Shown: positions 1 through 7,722, numbered from the stretch's first letter. The stretch: 64,000 bases of DNA from Pyramidobacter sp. YE332 (GCF_033060595.1 NZ_CP133038.1:1364001-1428000); one strand, 5' to 3'. Notes: a model not told the origin generated them from the sequence alone. Numbers and translations: made by a program.

Positions 1-492
1 GTAAAACGTGTCCTGCATGTCGCGGGCCGGATGGTGCGGCGGGATGTTCAGCGCTTCGAAGTTGAAGAAATCCGTCTCGATCTCCGGCCCGGTCACGGTC
101 ACGAATCCCAGCCCTTCCAGGACTTCCAGCACGTCCATCGTCACCTGCACGACGGGATGCGCGCCGCCGTAGGCCCGGCCGCGGAAGGGCTGCGTAACGT
201 CGACGCGGTCGCGCAGTTCCATCTCGGTCAAGCGACGGCGTTCGAGCGTTTCGATCGCCTCGTCGAGCTGGCTCTGAAACTCGACTTTGGCGCCGTTGAT
301 GATCTTGCCCATTTCGGGGCGCTCCTGCGGCGACAGCTTGCCCAGCATTTTCTGCAGGCCCGTCATCGCGCCCTTCTTGCCGAAGACCGCGATCCGGCAG
401 TCGTTCAGCGATTCGAGCGTAGCGCCGTCTTTCAGAACCGACTCGACGACCGCGCGGATTTTCTCTATTTCAAGAGCGATTTCACTGCTCAT
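1..492 (-). CDS. pheS: Phenylalanyl-tRNA synthetase alpha subunit (partial, C-terminus outside window)
   Basis: Charges tRNA-Phe as part of the alpha2-beta2 cytosolic enzyme. The 164 residues seen begin [17 protein letters not shown], the N-terminal coiled coil typical of PheS, and continue into the catalytic core with [12 protein letters not shown] and [18 protein letters not shown], a class II motif-1 region conserved in the family. The ATG follows the ribosome site GGAGG by a short spacer. The gene follows rplT after a strong terminator-like hairpin, so its expression may depend on read-through. The other part, and pheT, would lie beyond position 1. Identity is secure; only the end is missing because of the window edge. 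Confidence 0.95.
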   Translation of the reverse strand, partial: MSSEIALEIEKIRAVVESVLKDGATLESLNDCRIAVFGKKGAMTGLQKMLGKLSPQERPEMGKIINGAKVEFQSQLDEAIETLERRRLTEMELRDRVDVTQPFRGRAYGGAHPVVQVTMDVLEVLEGLGFVTVTGPEIETDFFNFEALNIPPHHPARDMQDTFY

Positions 493-555
493 GATGTTTC
501 CTCCTTGTCCGTTCCCGTCGAGAACTTCCCGTTCTCAGACAGGCCTCATAAAACA

Positions 556-590
556 GAAGGGCTCCTGTCATTCTGTGACAGGAGCCCTTC
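556..590 (-). terminator. Hairpin between rplT and pheS (terminator or attenuator)
   Basis: A perfect 15-bp stem (GAAGGGCTCCTGTCA and its complement) with a 5-nt loop, followed on the minus strand by TGTTTT. It sits between rplT and pheS in the same direction, so it ends the infC transcript at least partly or controls read-through into pheS. Confidence 0.8.
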
Positions 591-631
591 GCTCTCTTCA
601 TTGAACAGGTTGAAGAGCTCTTCGTCCAACC

Positions 632-988
632 TTACTTGGCCAACGCCTGACGAGCCTGCTCGGCGATGCCGCGGAAGGCTGCCATGTCGTTGACGGCAAG
701 ATCGGCAAGCATCTTGCGGTTCACTTCGATGCCGGCCTTCTTCAGGCCGTTCATGAAGAAACTGTACGACATGCCCTCCATGCGCGCGGCCGCGTTGATG
801 CGGGAGATCCACAGGCGGCGGAAATCCCTCTTCTTGCGGCGGCGGTCCTTGAACATGCTGCTCAGGGCGTGCAGATAGGCTTCGCGGGCGCGGCGGTAAT
901 TGTTCTTCTTATGGCCGAAGAATCCCTTGGTGATGGAAAAAAGCTTCTTGTACTTTCTATCGCTGGAACTGGCTGCTTTAACGCGCAT
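632..988 (-). CDS. rplT: 50S ribosomal protein L20
   Basis: Structural 50S protein that binds 23S rRNA early in assembly and, in several bacteria, represses its own operon. The 118-residue product starts MRVKAASSSDRKYKKLF and contains the hallmark segments GFFGHKKNNYRRAREA and RDFRRLWISRINAAAR; length matches the family. The ATG is preceded by AGAGGTGA. It lies 26 nt after rpmI in the usual infC-rpmI-rplT order. The N-terminus begins MRVKAAS rather than the common MARVKRG, a small variation. Confidence 0.97.
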   Translation of the reverse strand: MRVKAASSSDRKYKKLFSITKGFFGHKKNNYRRAREAYLHALSSMFKDRRRKKRDFRRLWISRINAAARMEGMSYSFFMNGLKKAGIEVNRKMLADLAVNDMAAFRGIAEQARQALAK

Positions 989-1014
989 CGATCTTCACCT
1001 CTGAAATTTTGAAC

Positions 1015-1215
1015 TTATTTGCCGGGCATCATCAGACGCAGCATCTCTTCCTGCCCGTTGGCAAGAAGCCCCGCCTGGCGCAGCCGGCGATGTCTCTTGG
1101 CGTTCTTGGTGCTCAGAAGGTGACGACGTCCGTTCTTCTGATACTTGATCTTGCCGTTGCCCGTGTACGAAAAGCGCTTTTTCGCGCCGGAATGAGTCTT
1201 TGCTTTCCAGACCAT
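1015..1215 (-). CDS. rpmI: 50S ribosomal protein L35
   Basis: Small basic 50S protein of 66 residues, with the family start [20 protein letters not shown] (normally MPKMKTHSGAAKRF) and the conserved [14 protein letters not shown] segment. The ATG follows GGAGGTTGTCAGT. It sits between infC and rplT, the standard arrangement, and should be translated with them from one message. Confidence 0.97.
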   Translation of the reverse strand: MVWKAKTHSGAKKRFSYTGNGKIKYQKNGRRHLLSTKNAKRHRRLRQAGLLANGQEEMLRLMMPGK

Positions 1216-1242
1216 ACTGACAACCTCCGTAAAATTCGCTTT

Positions 1243-1791
1243 CTATTCTTTACCGTCGCCTCTGGCGGAACCAGGAAGCGGCACAAACAACGCTCTCATG
1301 TAGCGGCCTTCCATGCGCGGCTCTTCGTCCATCTTGCCGACGGCGGCGCAGTCAGCCGCAACGCGGTTGATGACCTCACGGCCCTTGTCCAAAAACGCCA
1401 TCTCTCTGCCGCGGAAGAATATGGACACTTTCACGCGGTGCCCGCTTTCGAGGAACTTGATCACGGCTTTCGTCTTGAAATCGTAATCGTGCTCGTCGAT
1501 CTTGGGACGCATCTTGATCTCCTTGAGCGCCTGCACTTTCTGTTTCTTGCGGGCGTACTTGTCGCGCTTCTGCTGCTGGTAGCGGTACTTGCCAAAATCA
1601 AGGATGCGGCACACGGGCAGATTTCCGTCCGGCGCGACCTCCACGAGATCCAGCTCGCGCTCTTCCGCTGCGGCGATTCCTTCAGCCGGAGTCATGACGC
1701 CCAGTTTCCTGCCCTCGTTGTCGATCACAAGGACCTGCTCGGCGCTGATCTCTTCGTTCACTCTCGGCTCGTCGGACATTTTTTTAGCTAT
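1243..1791 (-). CDS. infC: Translation initiation factor IF-3, probable ATA start
   Basis: IF-3 binds the 30S subunit, prevents premature 50S joining and checks the start codon. The product has the N-terminal domain (RVNEEISAEQVLVIDNEGRKLG, ARELDLVEVAP-like segment) and the C-terminal domain (KEIKMRPKIDEHDYDFKTK). The start is chosen as ATA at 1791-1789 because GGAGGTGA lies five bases before it. The next ATG is 12 bases further and too far from that site, and the upstream GTG at 1806 would have the ribosome site inside its own codons. IF-3 genes commonly use non-standard starts (AUU in E. coli), which gives feedback control. The tail GSARGDGKE extends slightly past the usual end. Function certain; exact start inferred. 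Confidence 0.9.
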   Translation of the reverse strand: MAKKMSDEPRVNEEISAEQVLVIDNEGRKLGVMTPAEGIAAAEERELDLVEVAPDGNLPVCRILDFGKYRYQQQKRDKYARKKQKVQALKEIKMRPKIDEHDYDFKTKAVIKFLESGHRVKVSIFFRGREMAFLDKGREVINRVAADCAAVGKMDEEPRMEGRYMRALFVPLPGSARGDGKE

Positions 1792-1822
1792 GTGAGTCAC
1801 CTCCACAAGATTTTGCCGCGAT

Positions 1823-1855
1823 AAAAAAATGAGGAAAGGCCCCGCCTCTCCTCAT
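1823..1855 (-). terminator. Leader attenuator upstream of infC
   Basis: On the minus strand ATGAGGAGAGGC pairs with GCCTTTCCTCAT (one mismatch) and is followed at once by seven T residues, an intrinsic terminator shape. It lies between the promoter and infC, so it is best read as an attenuator in the leader, in keeping with known L20-controlled leaders of this operon. The regulator is not shown by the sequence. Confidence 0.7.
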
Positions 1856-1954
1856 GCACATTCACATACAGTGTGACCTTACGCATGACCTTGCAGCTGC
1901 CGAAGGGCGCCACCAAGGCGAGAGGGATCCCTCTGCTTCTCTATCGCTTGTGAG

Positions 1955-1983
1955 AGTATAACACCCGCGGACGATTTGCGCAA
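1955..1983 (-). promoter_or_regulatory. Promoter of the infC operon
   Basis: TTGCGC (1983-1978), 17 bases, TATACT (1960-1955) with an upstream TGT giving an extended -10. The start point would be near 1948, leaving a leader of about 155 nt that contains the attenuator. Confidence 0.7.
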
Positions 1984-2015
1984 GCGCCGACTTCGCGTCT
2001 TTCGGCCGACGCTCG

Positions 2016-4493
2016 TCAGTTTTCCCATCGCAGCAGCCAGGCGGCCAGCTCGGCGCGGGAAGCGACGCCGGTCTTGCGGAACGCCCGTGTCAGAAACGAT
2101 TTGACCGTCGCCACGGAGACGTGCATCTGCCGGGCGATCTCGTCGTTCGTCAGCCCGCGGGCCACCAGCCCGGCCACTTCGCGCTCGCGCTCCGAAAGCA
2201 GCGCCGCCGCGCCCAGCAGCGCTGCGCGCGCACACTGAAGGTTCTGCGACCAGACCTTCGCCAGCGCGGAAATTCTTTTCAGCGCCGCGGCGTTCAGAAA
2301 TTCCCGGGCGAGCAGGCGCTTTAGGATCGGCGACAGGGCGCCGAAGTTCTGCGCCAACGGCAGGATCACGCCGTCGGGCAACGCGATGTCCAGCGCGCCG
2401 CGCAATGCGCGCTCCGCCTCTTCCGCCGCGCCCAGCGCTTCGTGAGCGGCAGCCACGTGGAGGCCTGTGTAAATGCGCGCCATCGCGTTGGGATAGAACG
2501 CGGCCGCTTTTTCCAGTTCCGCGCCGATGCCGGCCAGCCGGGCATATTTTTTCGCATCAAGGAGCGACTTGGCGTAAACTACGTTGGCATACGGGCGGGT
2601 CATGAAGCGCACGCGCGACGCGACGTCGCCTTCCGCCAGCCACCCGGGCACCTTGCCGACGCCGCATTCCGCGCCGAGGAAACCCTCGCAGAGGCCGAGC
2701 ATGTTGAGATGAACGGCGGACTTCGAAGCGCGGGCTTTTTCGCGCAGCGCGCCGACGGCGGACCGGTACTCCGCGGCGTCGCCTATGGCGAGGGCGATCT
2801 GCGCCAGCAAAAAATGCGCGCACAGTTCGACGTTGAGCTGCTGGGCTTCCCGCGCCGCATAGGCGGCGCGATGAGCCGTGATCTCCGCGACCTCGAAGTC
2901 GCCCCGATTGAACTGCAGCTCGCCGCGCATCACCACGTCGGCACCGGCGCCGTGGCCGCGGGCGGCGGCGAGATAATAAGGCAGGTTCTTCTCGAGGATC
3001 TGTACGTCGCATTCGGCGGCGGACCGGTAAAACATGTAGAGGATCGACGGCGCGCCGAACGTCCATGGCCCTTTCATGTTGATGATCGACGTGGGACCGC
3101 CCATCAGCTCGACGGCGCGCTTATAGCCGGCGGCCATTGCGGCGAAATCGTTGTGCGCCAGGAACGCCGTGAGGAAAACGATCTCGCCGGTGAGGCGGCG
3201 CTTCTCTTCGTCGCTCATGGCGCTGGCGGCAACGTTTCTCTCCACTTCGCGGGCCAGCGCTACGACGCGTTCGGTCTCGTTGTAAATGAAGAGCGCGAAG
3301 GCGAAGACGATCATGGCGCGGGGAAACTCGGCGCGGATCTCCGGCGGGCAGCGGTCCAGCACCGAGAGCAGCAGCTTCCTGTTCTCCGCCGAGGCGTTCG
3401 AGGAGAAGTCCGACGTCGCCAGCGGCAGACTCAGCGCCGCTCGGAAGTCGCCGATCAGGGCGTAGTAACGCAGGGCGAGAAAGTTGTCCCCCTGCTTTTC
3501 ATGCCACTGCGCCGTCAGCCGCAGCACACGCTCGCGAAACGCGCCGGAGCACGCGTCGAACTCCTTTTTGACGTAGAGCTGGAGGATGCTGTGGACGTAA
3601 TAGCGCCGCTCGCCCATGTCGTGCCAGACAAAACCGTTGCGCTCCAGCATGTCGAGAATGTTCTCGTCGATCCAGTCGGTCTCGTTGAGAAAGCGCGCCG
3701 TCTCGAGATCGAAGCTGCCGAAATTGCACAGACGCAGCAGAAACAGACGGTCGGCGCCGCTCAGTTTGTTCCAGACGGTGGCGCGGATCAGAGCTCCCAC
3801 GTCGTTGGCGGCCTGCAGCGTCCCCGCCTCGGAATAGGCCAGCGCCGTCAGGTACACGCCGGCCGCCCAGCCGCCGGTGAGGCGCCGGATCCCTTCGGCC
3901 TGCTCGCCCGTGAGGCGCAGGCCGAGCTGGCCGTAGTAGGCGGCGATGTCCGCCGTGTCGAAATCGAGATGCTCCCTGCGGATGTGGTTGACCTGCGCGT
4001 CGACGACGATCGCGCGGGGCACGGGATTGACGAGCTGCGTGACGAGGATCAGGTGGACGCCCTCGGGCAGCGCGCCGTAAAAAGCCCTCAGGTAACGCTC
4101 GGGGATACGGCTGCGCACAAACTGGTAATTGTCCACGACAAGGTAGACTTCGCCGTCATGGCGCATGGCCGCGAGCGCCGCTTCCATGCGCGGCAGGCAT
4201 TCGTCGTCCCATGGCACGGCCAGCGCGCCCAGCTCGTTTCCGCACTGGGGATCGGCCTCGCCCACGACGCGGCAGAGCACCTCCCATTCGCCGAGGCGGT
4301 TCTCCTCGCCGATGGTGCGCCAGACGACGCGCGCCCCGTCGGACAGCGCGCTCAGATACTCGCGCACCGCCGTGGTCTTGCCGAAGCCCGAAGGCGCCTC
4401 GACCGCCGTCAGGCGGTGCGACGGGATGCGCTCCATACGGCGGCGGATCCGTTCGGAAAAATAGTAGTCCTTCTTCGACGCGGCGCAGATCAT
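2016..4493 (-). CDS. MalT-like LuxR-family ATP-dependent transcription regulator
   Basis: A 825-residue regulator of the STAND/MalT type. Residues 33-41 form a P-loop (APSGFGKTT), followed by a nucleotide-binding region with VYLVVDNYQFV as likely Walker B. A long alpha-helical middle of TPR-like character (many A/E/R-rich helices) follows. The last ~65 residues are a LuxR helix-turn-helix: LLSEREREVAGLVARGLTNDEIARQ. Such proteins bind a small effector with the helical middle and activate promoters with the C-terminal domain. The start ATG follows AAAGGAG; an in-frame extension upstream would begin inside the -35 element of the promoter at 4606-4634 and is rejected. It lies downstream of the adhesin gene, separated by a terminator, and might control it. 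The effector is unknown. Confidence 0.85.
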   Translation of the reverse strand: MICAASKKDYYFSERIRRRMERIPSHRLTAVEAPSGFGKTTAVREYLSALSDGARVVWRTIGEENRLGEWEVLCRVVGEADPQCGNELGALAVPWDDECLPRMEAALAAMRHDGEVYLVVDNYQFVRSRIPERYLRAFYGALPEGVHLILVTQLVNPVPRAIVVDAQVNHIRREHLDFDTADIAAYYGQLGLRLTGEQAEGIRRLTGGWAAGVYLTALAYSEAGTLQAANDVGALIRATVWNKLSGADRLFLLRLCNFGSFDLETARFLNETDWIDENILDMLERNGFVWHDMGERRYYVHSILQLYVKKEFDACSGAFRERVLRLTAQWHEKQGDNFLALRYYALIGDFRAALSLPLATSDFSSNASAENRKLLLSVLDRCPPEIRAEFPRAMIVFAFALFIYNETERVVALAREVERNVAASAMSDEEKRRLTGEIVFLTAFLAHNDFAAMAAGYKRAVELMGGPTSIINMKGPWTFGAPSILYMFYRSAAECDVQILEKNLPYYLAAARGHGAGADVVMRGELQFNRGDFEVAEITAHRAAYAAREAQQLNVELCAHFLLAQIALAIGDAAEYRSAVGALREKARASKSAVHLNMLGLCEGFLGAECGVGKVPGWLAEGDVASRVRFMTRPYANVVYAKSLLDAKKYARLAGIGAELEKAAAFYPNAMARIYTGLHVAAAHEALGAAEEAERALRGALDIALPDGVILPLAQNFGALSPILKRLLAREFLNAAALKRISALAKVWSQNLQCARAALLGAAALLSEREREVAGLVARGLTNDEIARQMHVSVATVKSFLTRAFRKTGVASRAELAAWLLRWEN

Positions 4494-4605
4494 AAGAGAA
4501 ACTCCTTTCCTCGTTCGAACGAAACCACGCGGGAAAACAATTCGAAAATATCGAGAGCCGCTTCCCGCTCTCCGAACGATATAAAACCTCATCTCTTTTT
4601 TACTT

Positions 4606-4634
4606 ATTCTACCCCCCCTCCGCGAAAAAATCAA
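4606..4634 (-). promoter_or_regulatory. Promoter of the MalT-like regulator
   Basis: TTGATT (4634-4629), 17 bases including a run of Gs, TAGAAT (4611-4606). It sits about 110 nt before the chosen ATG and decides against the longer reading frame. Confidence 0.55.
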
Positions 4635-4749
4635 TATTTTCCTTCATTATGCAACGATTCTGCCCGGGTGCGTCTCGCCTCCGGCCGATCGCCGCCGCGT
4701 GCCTTCCAGACATCCTGCGGCGGCGCTCGCAAAAAACGAACGAAACATG

Positions 4750-4790
4750 AAAAAACATGGCGGCCTCCGAATCTCCGATGGCTGCCATGT
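4750..4790 (-). terminator. Terminator of the YadA-like gene
   Basis: ACATGGCAGCC and GGCCGCCATGT form an 11-bp stem with one mismatch and a 14-nt loop, followed on the minus strand by TTTTT. It separates the adhesin gene from the regulator downstream. Confidence 0.8.
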
Positions 4791-4869
4791 TTCGTTTCAA
4801 ACTGCGCCGTTCATTTTTTTCGCACCGCCGCCGCGTCGGCCCCGGCGGCAAAGGTTTGCTTTCGCCGGC

Positions 4870-7062
4870 TCAGCGGCGTTCCTGTTCCAGCTTCTCGACA
4901 CGGCGCAGCAGCGAAAGAAGCAGGGCGTCCTTTTTGTTCAGCTCCTGACGGAGCTGACGACGGCTGGAAACTTTTTTGGCGTCGCGCCCGAGGCGGAACG
5001 AGACGCCCAGATTCACCATGGGCTGCTTGCCGATTGTGCTGCCGAGGCTCAGCAGCACGTCTTCGCTGAAGTAATGGTTGATCCCCAGAGCCAGCGAAGT
5101 GTCCCCGCGGTAACTGCCAACGGCCGCCGCGACCGACGTCGGCGCGCCGGGGTCGTAATCGAGCGGATGCAGGCCGGCCAGCGCCGCGGAACGGCTGCCC
5201 GAGTTGCGGATGTCTTCGCTCAGGCGGCGGTTCATCTCCCACATCTGCCCGCCGTTGACCGCGTCCTGGCTCCACCGTTCGACACGCCCGTCGGCGACTT
5301 CGAGCAAACGGTTGCCGCCCATCGACGCTCCGGAACGGAACGTCGCGAACCCGTCGACGTCCAGCGTGCCGCGCAGCAGCGAATTGCCGCCCACGGTCAG
5401 ATCCTTGCCCACCGACGCGCCGCCGGTCACGGTGAGCGCGCCGTCGACGTTCGTGTCGTGCAGGTTGCTGGTGCCCGCGACGCTCAGATCTCGATCCATC
5501 GTCACGTTATCATTGAACGTCGCCACGCCTTTCACCGTCAGTTTCTTCTCCATCGTCACGTCGCCCTTGAGGAGCGACGCGCCGCCGACGGTCAGGTTCT
5601 TGTCGGCGACCACGTTGCCGTGCAGGGCGCTGTCGCCGGTCACGGTGAGCGCTCCGTCGACGTTCGTGTCGTGCAGGTTGCTGGTGCCCGCGACGCTCAG
5701 ATCTCGATCCATCGTCACGTTATCATTGAACGTCGCCACGCCTTTCACCGTCAGTTTCTTCTCCATCGTCACGTCGCCCTTGAGGAGCGACGCGCCGCCG
5801 ACGGTCAGGTTCTTGTCGGCGACCACGTTGCCGTGCAGGGCGCTGTCGCCGGTCACGGTGAGCGCTCCGTCGACGTTCGTGTCGTGCAGGTTGCTGGTGC
5901 CCGCGACGCTCAGATCTCGATCCATCGTCACGTTATCATTGAACGTCGCCACGCCTTTCACCGTCAGTTTCTTCTCCATCGTCACGTCGCCCTTGAGGAG
6001 CGACGCGCCGCCGACGGTCAGGTTCTTGTCGGCGACCACGTTGCCGTGCAGGGCGCTGTCGCCGGTCACGGTGAGCGCTCCGTCGACGTTCGTGTCGTGC
6101 AGGTTGCTGGTGCCCGCGACGCTCAGATCTCGATCCATCGTCACGTTATCATTGAACGTCGCCACGCCTTTCACCGTCAGTTTCTTCTCCATCGTCACGT
6201 CGCCCTTGAGGAGCGACGCGCCGCCGACGGTCAGGTTCTTGTCGGCGACCACGTTGCCGTGCAGGGCGCTGTCGCCGGTCACGGTGAGCGCTCCGTCGAC
6301 GTTCGTGCCGTGCAGATTGGACGTGCCCGCGACGGAGAGGTCCTTTTTCATCGCCGCGTTCTCCTCGAACGTCGCCGCGCCCTTCACCGTCAGCAGGCCG
6401 TTGATCTCCGCTTCCGCGAAGGTTGCCTTGCCGGTCACGCCCAGCGTACCGCCCAGCGTCGTGGCGCCCGTCACTCCCAACGTGCCGCCCACTGTCGCAT
6501 TGCCGGTCATGGTGGCGTTGCCCAGCGTCGTATCGCCGGTCACGCCCAGCGTACCGCCCAGCGTCGTGGCGCCCGTCACTCCCAACGTGCCGCCGACTGT
6601 AACATTGCCGGTCATGCTGGCGTTGCCCAGCGTCGTGTCGCCGGTCACCGTCAGAGGGCCGGCCACGTTCGTGCCGTTCAGGTTGGACGTTCCCACGACG
6701 GAGAGGTCCTTTTTCATCTCCACATTCTCTTCGAACGTTGCCGTACCCTTCACCGACGTGTTTTTCAGCGTCGTATCTCCGGTCACGTCCAACGTATTGC
6801 GCAATGTAGCGCCGCCGGTCACGTCCAGCGTACTGCGCAGCGTGGCGCCGCCAGTCACGTCCAGCGTACTGCGCAGCGTGGCGCCGCCGGTCACGTCCAG
6901 CGTACTGCGCAGTATGGCACCGCCGGTCACGTCCAATGTGCCGCCCAGCGTCGTGGCGCCGGTCGCGTTCAGGTTCACAAAGTTCCCGTCCACCGCTAAC
7001 GCCGCGTTCGCCGCGATCATGACGCCCAGCAGCGCCGCCCAGCATGACGTGTTTCTTTTCAT
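4870..7062 (-). CDS. YadA-like trimeric autotransporter adhesin with tandem repeats
   Basis: A 730-residue surface protein. Residues 1-23 are a Sec signal peptide (MKRNTSCWAALLGVMIAANA, cut after ALA). The passenger is almost entirely short beta repeats: five 12-residue units of the LDVTGGATLRST type, then longer units, then four near-identical 71-residue units. The stalk/anchor follows (RWSQDAVNGGQMWEMNRRL, then AGLHPLDYDPGAPTSVAAAV and LALGINHYFSEDVLLSLGST), a YadA-type barrel that trimerises in the outer membrane. Unusually the barrel does not end the protein: about 39 residues follow FRL, with a coiled-coil-like LLLSLLRRVEKLEQERR end. The start ATG follows GAGGAGG; a longer frame lacks a ribosome site. 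Likely role is adhesion; the ligand is unknown. Confidence 0.88.
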   Translation of the reverse strand: MKRNTSCWAALLGVMIAANAALAVDGNFVNLNATGATTLGGTLDVTGGAILRSTLDVTGGATLRSTLDVTGGATLRSTLDVTGGATLRNTLDVTGDTTLKNTSVKGTATFEENVEMKKDLSVVGTSNLNGTNVAGPLTVTGDTTLGNASMTGNVTVGGTLGVTGATTLGGTLGVTGDTTLGNATMTGNATVGGTLGVTGATTLGGTLGVTGKATFAEAEINGLLTVKGAATFEENAAMKKDLSVAGTSNLHGTNVDGALTVTGDSALHGNVVADKNLTVGGASLLKGDVTMEKKLTVKGVATFNDNVTMDRDLSVAGTSNLHDTNVDGALTVTGDSALHGNVVADKNLTVGGASLLKGDVTMEKKLTVKGVATFNDNVTMDRDLSVAGTSNLHDTNVDGALTVTGDSALHGNVVADKNLTVGGASLLKGDVTMEKKLTVKGVATFNDNVTMDRDLSVAGTSNLHDTNVDGALTVTGDSALHGNVVADKNLTVGGASLLKGDVTMEKKLTVKGVATFNDNVTMDRDLSVAGTSNLHDTNVDGALTVTGGASVGKDLTVGGNSLLRGTLDVDGFATFRSGASMGGNRLLEVADGRVERWSQDAVNGGQMWEMNRRLSEDIRNSGSRSAALAGLHPLDYDPGAPTSVAAAVGSYRGDTSLALGINHYFSEDVLLSLGSTIGKQPMVNLGVSFRLGRDAKKVSSRRQLRQELNKKDALLLSLLRRVEKLEQERR
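5466..6317 (-). repeat. Four 213-bp tandem repeats in the adhesin gene
   Basis: Copies recur every 213 bp (for example TTCGTGTCGTG at 5450, 5663, 5876 and 6089, and a variant at 6302), encoding 71 residues from NLH(D/G)TNVDG to DLSVAGTS. By eye the copies are almost identical at DNA level; the unit nearest the N-terminus carries NLHG and a small number of base changes. Confidence 0.95.
6781..6960 (-). repeat. Five 36-bp tandem repeats in the adhesin gene
   Basis: GGTCACGTCC (AGTCACGTCC once) recurs at 6781, 6817, 6853, 6889 and 6925. Each unit encodes 12 residues, consensus LDVTGGATLRST, near the N-terminus of the passenger. Confidence 0.9.
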
Positions 7063-7125
7063 TTTCGAAATTCCTCCTCGCAAAATAAAAACGATAAAAT
7101 ATCCGTGACGCAAGCCCATGCGCCG

Positions 7126-7141
7126 ACCGTGATCTCACGGT
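7126..7141. promoter_or_regulatory. Inverted repeat upstream of the adhesin gene
   Basis: ACCGTGA and TCACGGT arms separated by two bases, about 65 bp before the adhesin ATG. The half-site TCACGG recurs at 7103-7108 in the other orientation. This could be an operator; no regulator is proven. Confidence 0.3.
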
Positions 7142-7259
7142 TCACTACGGAAATTTTAATATTTTTCCCCCCCAAAGTCTGTCACCCAATCGGCTACTTT
7201 TCGAGGATGACAAAGCTCGGTCAGGCGTTATCCGCCGCGGCCGGCCTCGGGGAGGAGGC

Positions 7260-7505
7260 GTCCGTCGTCCAAACGCGGCGCGGGCAAAAAATCGAAAGGC
7301 CGATCGGGGCGCGGCCGTCGCCGCATACCAAACAGCGCTGGAAGGGGCGGCCTTCCAGCGCTGTCGTCTTTCGATATGAAGTGTGCCGCAGCGGGCGGCT
7401 GACGTTTTCTTTTCCATCCGCGCCGCTGCCGTTCTCCGTTTCCGCGTTACTGGCCGAGCCTGACGCGGAAGTTTTCCTTCTCGGGATTGTACTGTTCCGC
7501 CAAAA
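7260..7505. repeat. Distal copy of the duplicated thrS 3' end and terminator
   Basis: This 246-bp stretch matches 8462-8706 with about five substitutions and one one-base indel by eye. It holds the last ~19 codons of a thrS reading frame, the stop and the hairpin that follows thrS. It lies on the far side of the toxin-antitoxin pair, so the pair is bracketed by direct repeats. The stretch between the adhesin start and this repeat (7063-7259) holds only the adhesin leader. Confidence 0.9.
7333..7363 (-). terminator. Hairpin, copy in distal repeat
   Basis: A perfect 13-bp stem (CAGCGCTGGAAGG) with a 5-nt loop, followed on minus by TTTGGT. Identical to the hairpin behind the real thrS. The T run is short, so termination may be partial. 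Confidence 0.6.
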
Positions 7506-7575
7506 CCTCCAGCGGGACGGAATGCTCCATCGTGCCGATCTGGATCGGCGATTCCTCCGGGCAGGTCTTTTTGTC
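7447..7575 (-). pseudogene. Remnant of a thrS 3' end
   Basis: The minus frame ends EVLAEQYNPEKENFRVRLGQ, one residue different from the thrS end over the last 18 residues. Just upstream it reads PIQIGTMEHSVPLEV where thrS has GDLGSMDFAAFTGL, a gap-free alignment with conservative changes, so this looks like the tail of a different, diverged thrS rather than only a copy of the neighbour. No start, catalytic domain or anticodon domain is present. The upstream limit is uncertain; between here and the toxin gene (7576-7720) I recognise nothing else. Confidence 0.55.
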
Positions 7576-7704
7576 CCTCAAGAGATCGTCTGGCGTTCGG
7601 TCTCTGCCGGAATGCCCGGCCTTCCTGTTTCGCTCTTTCCGAACATCACGGGAATCAGCGTAACGGTTAAAATAGTGAGCGCGTTCGATTTGAGCCGCAC
7701 AGGG

Positions 7705-7722
7705 GATAAAGGATCCTTTATC
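7705..7722. other. 18-bp perfect palindrome at the toxin stop codon
   Basis: GATAAAGGA followed by its exact complement, with no T run on either side beyond TATC/CCCC. It overlaps the last bases of the toxin stop codon. It could be an mRNA 3' hairpin or a recombination or protein site. Confidence 0.5.

Noticed and set aside
2442-5069. Very long plus-strand open frames opposite the regulator and adhesin (also 4699-6999 and 5204-7108)
   Set aside because: They are shadows of GC-rich minus-strand genes: low-complexity His/Arg/Val-rich products, no ribosome sites and no family motifs. The minus strand has clear domains.
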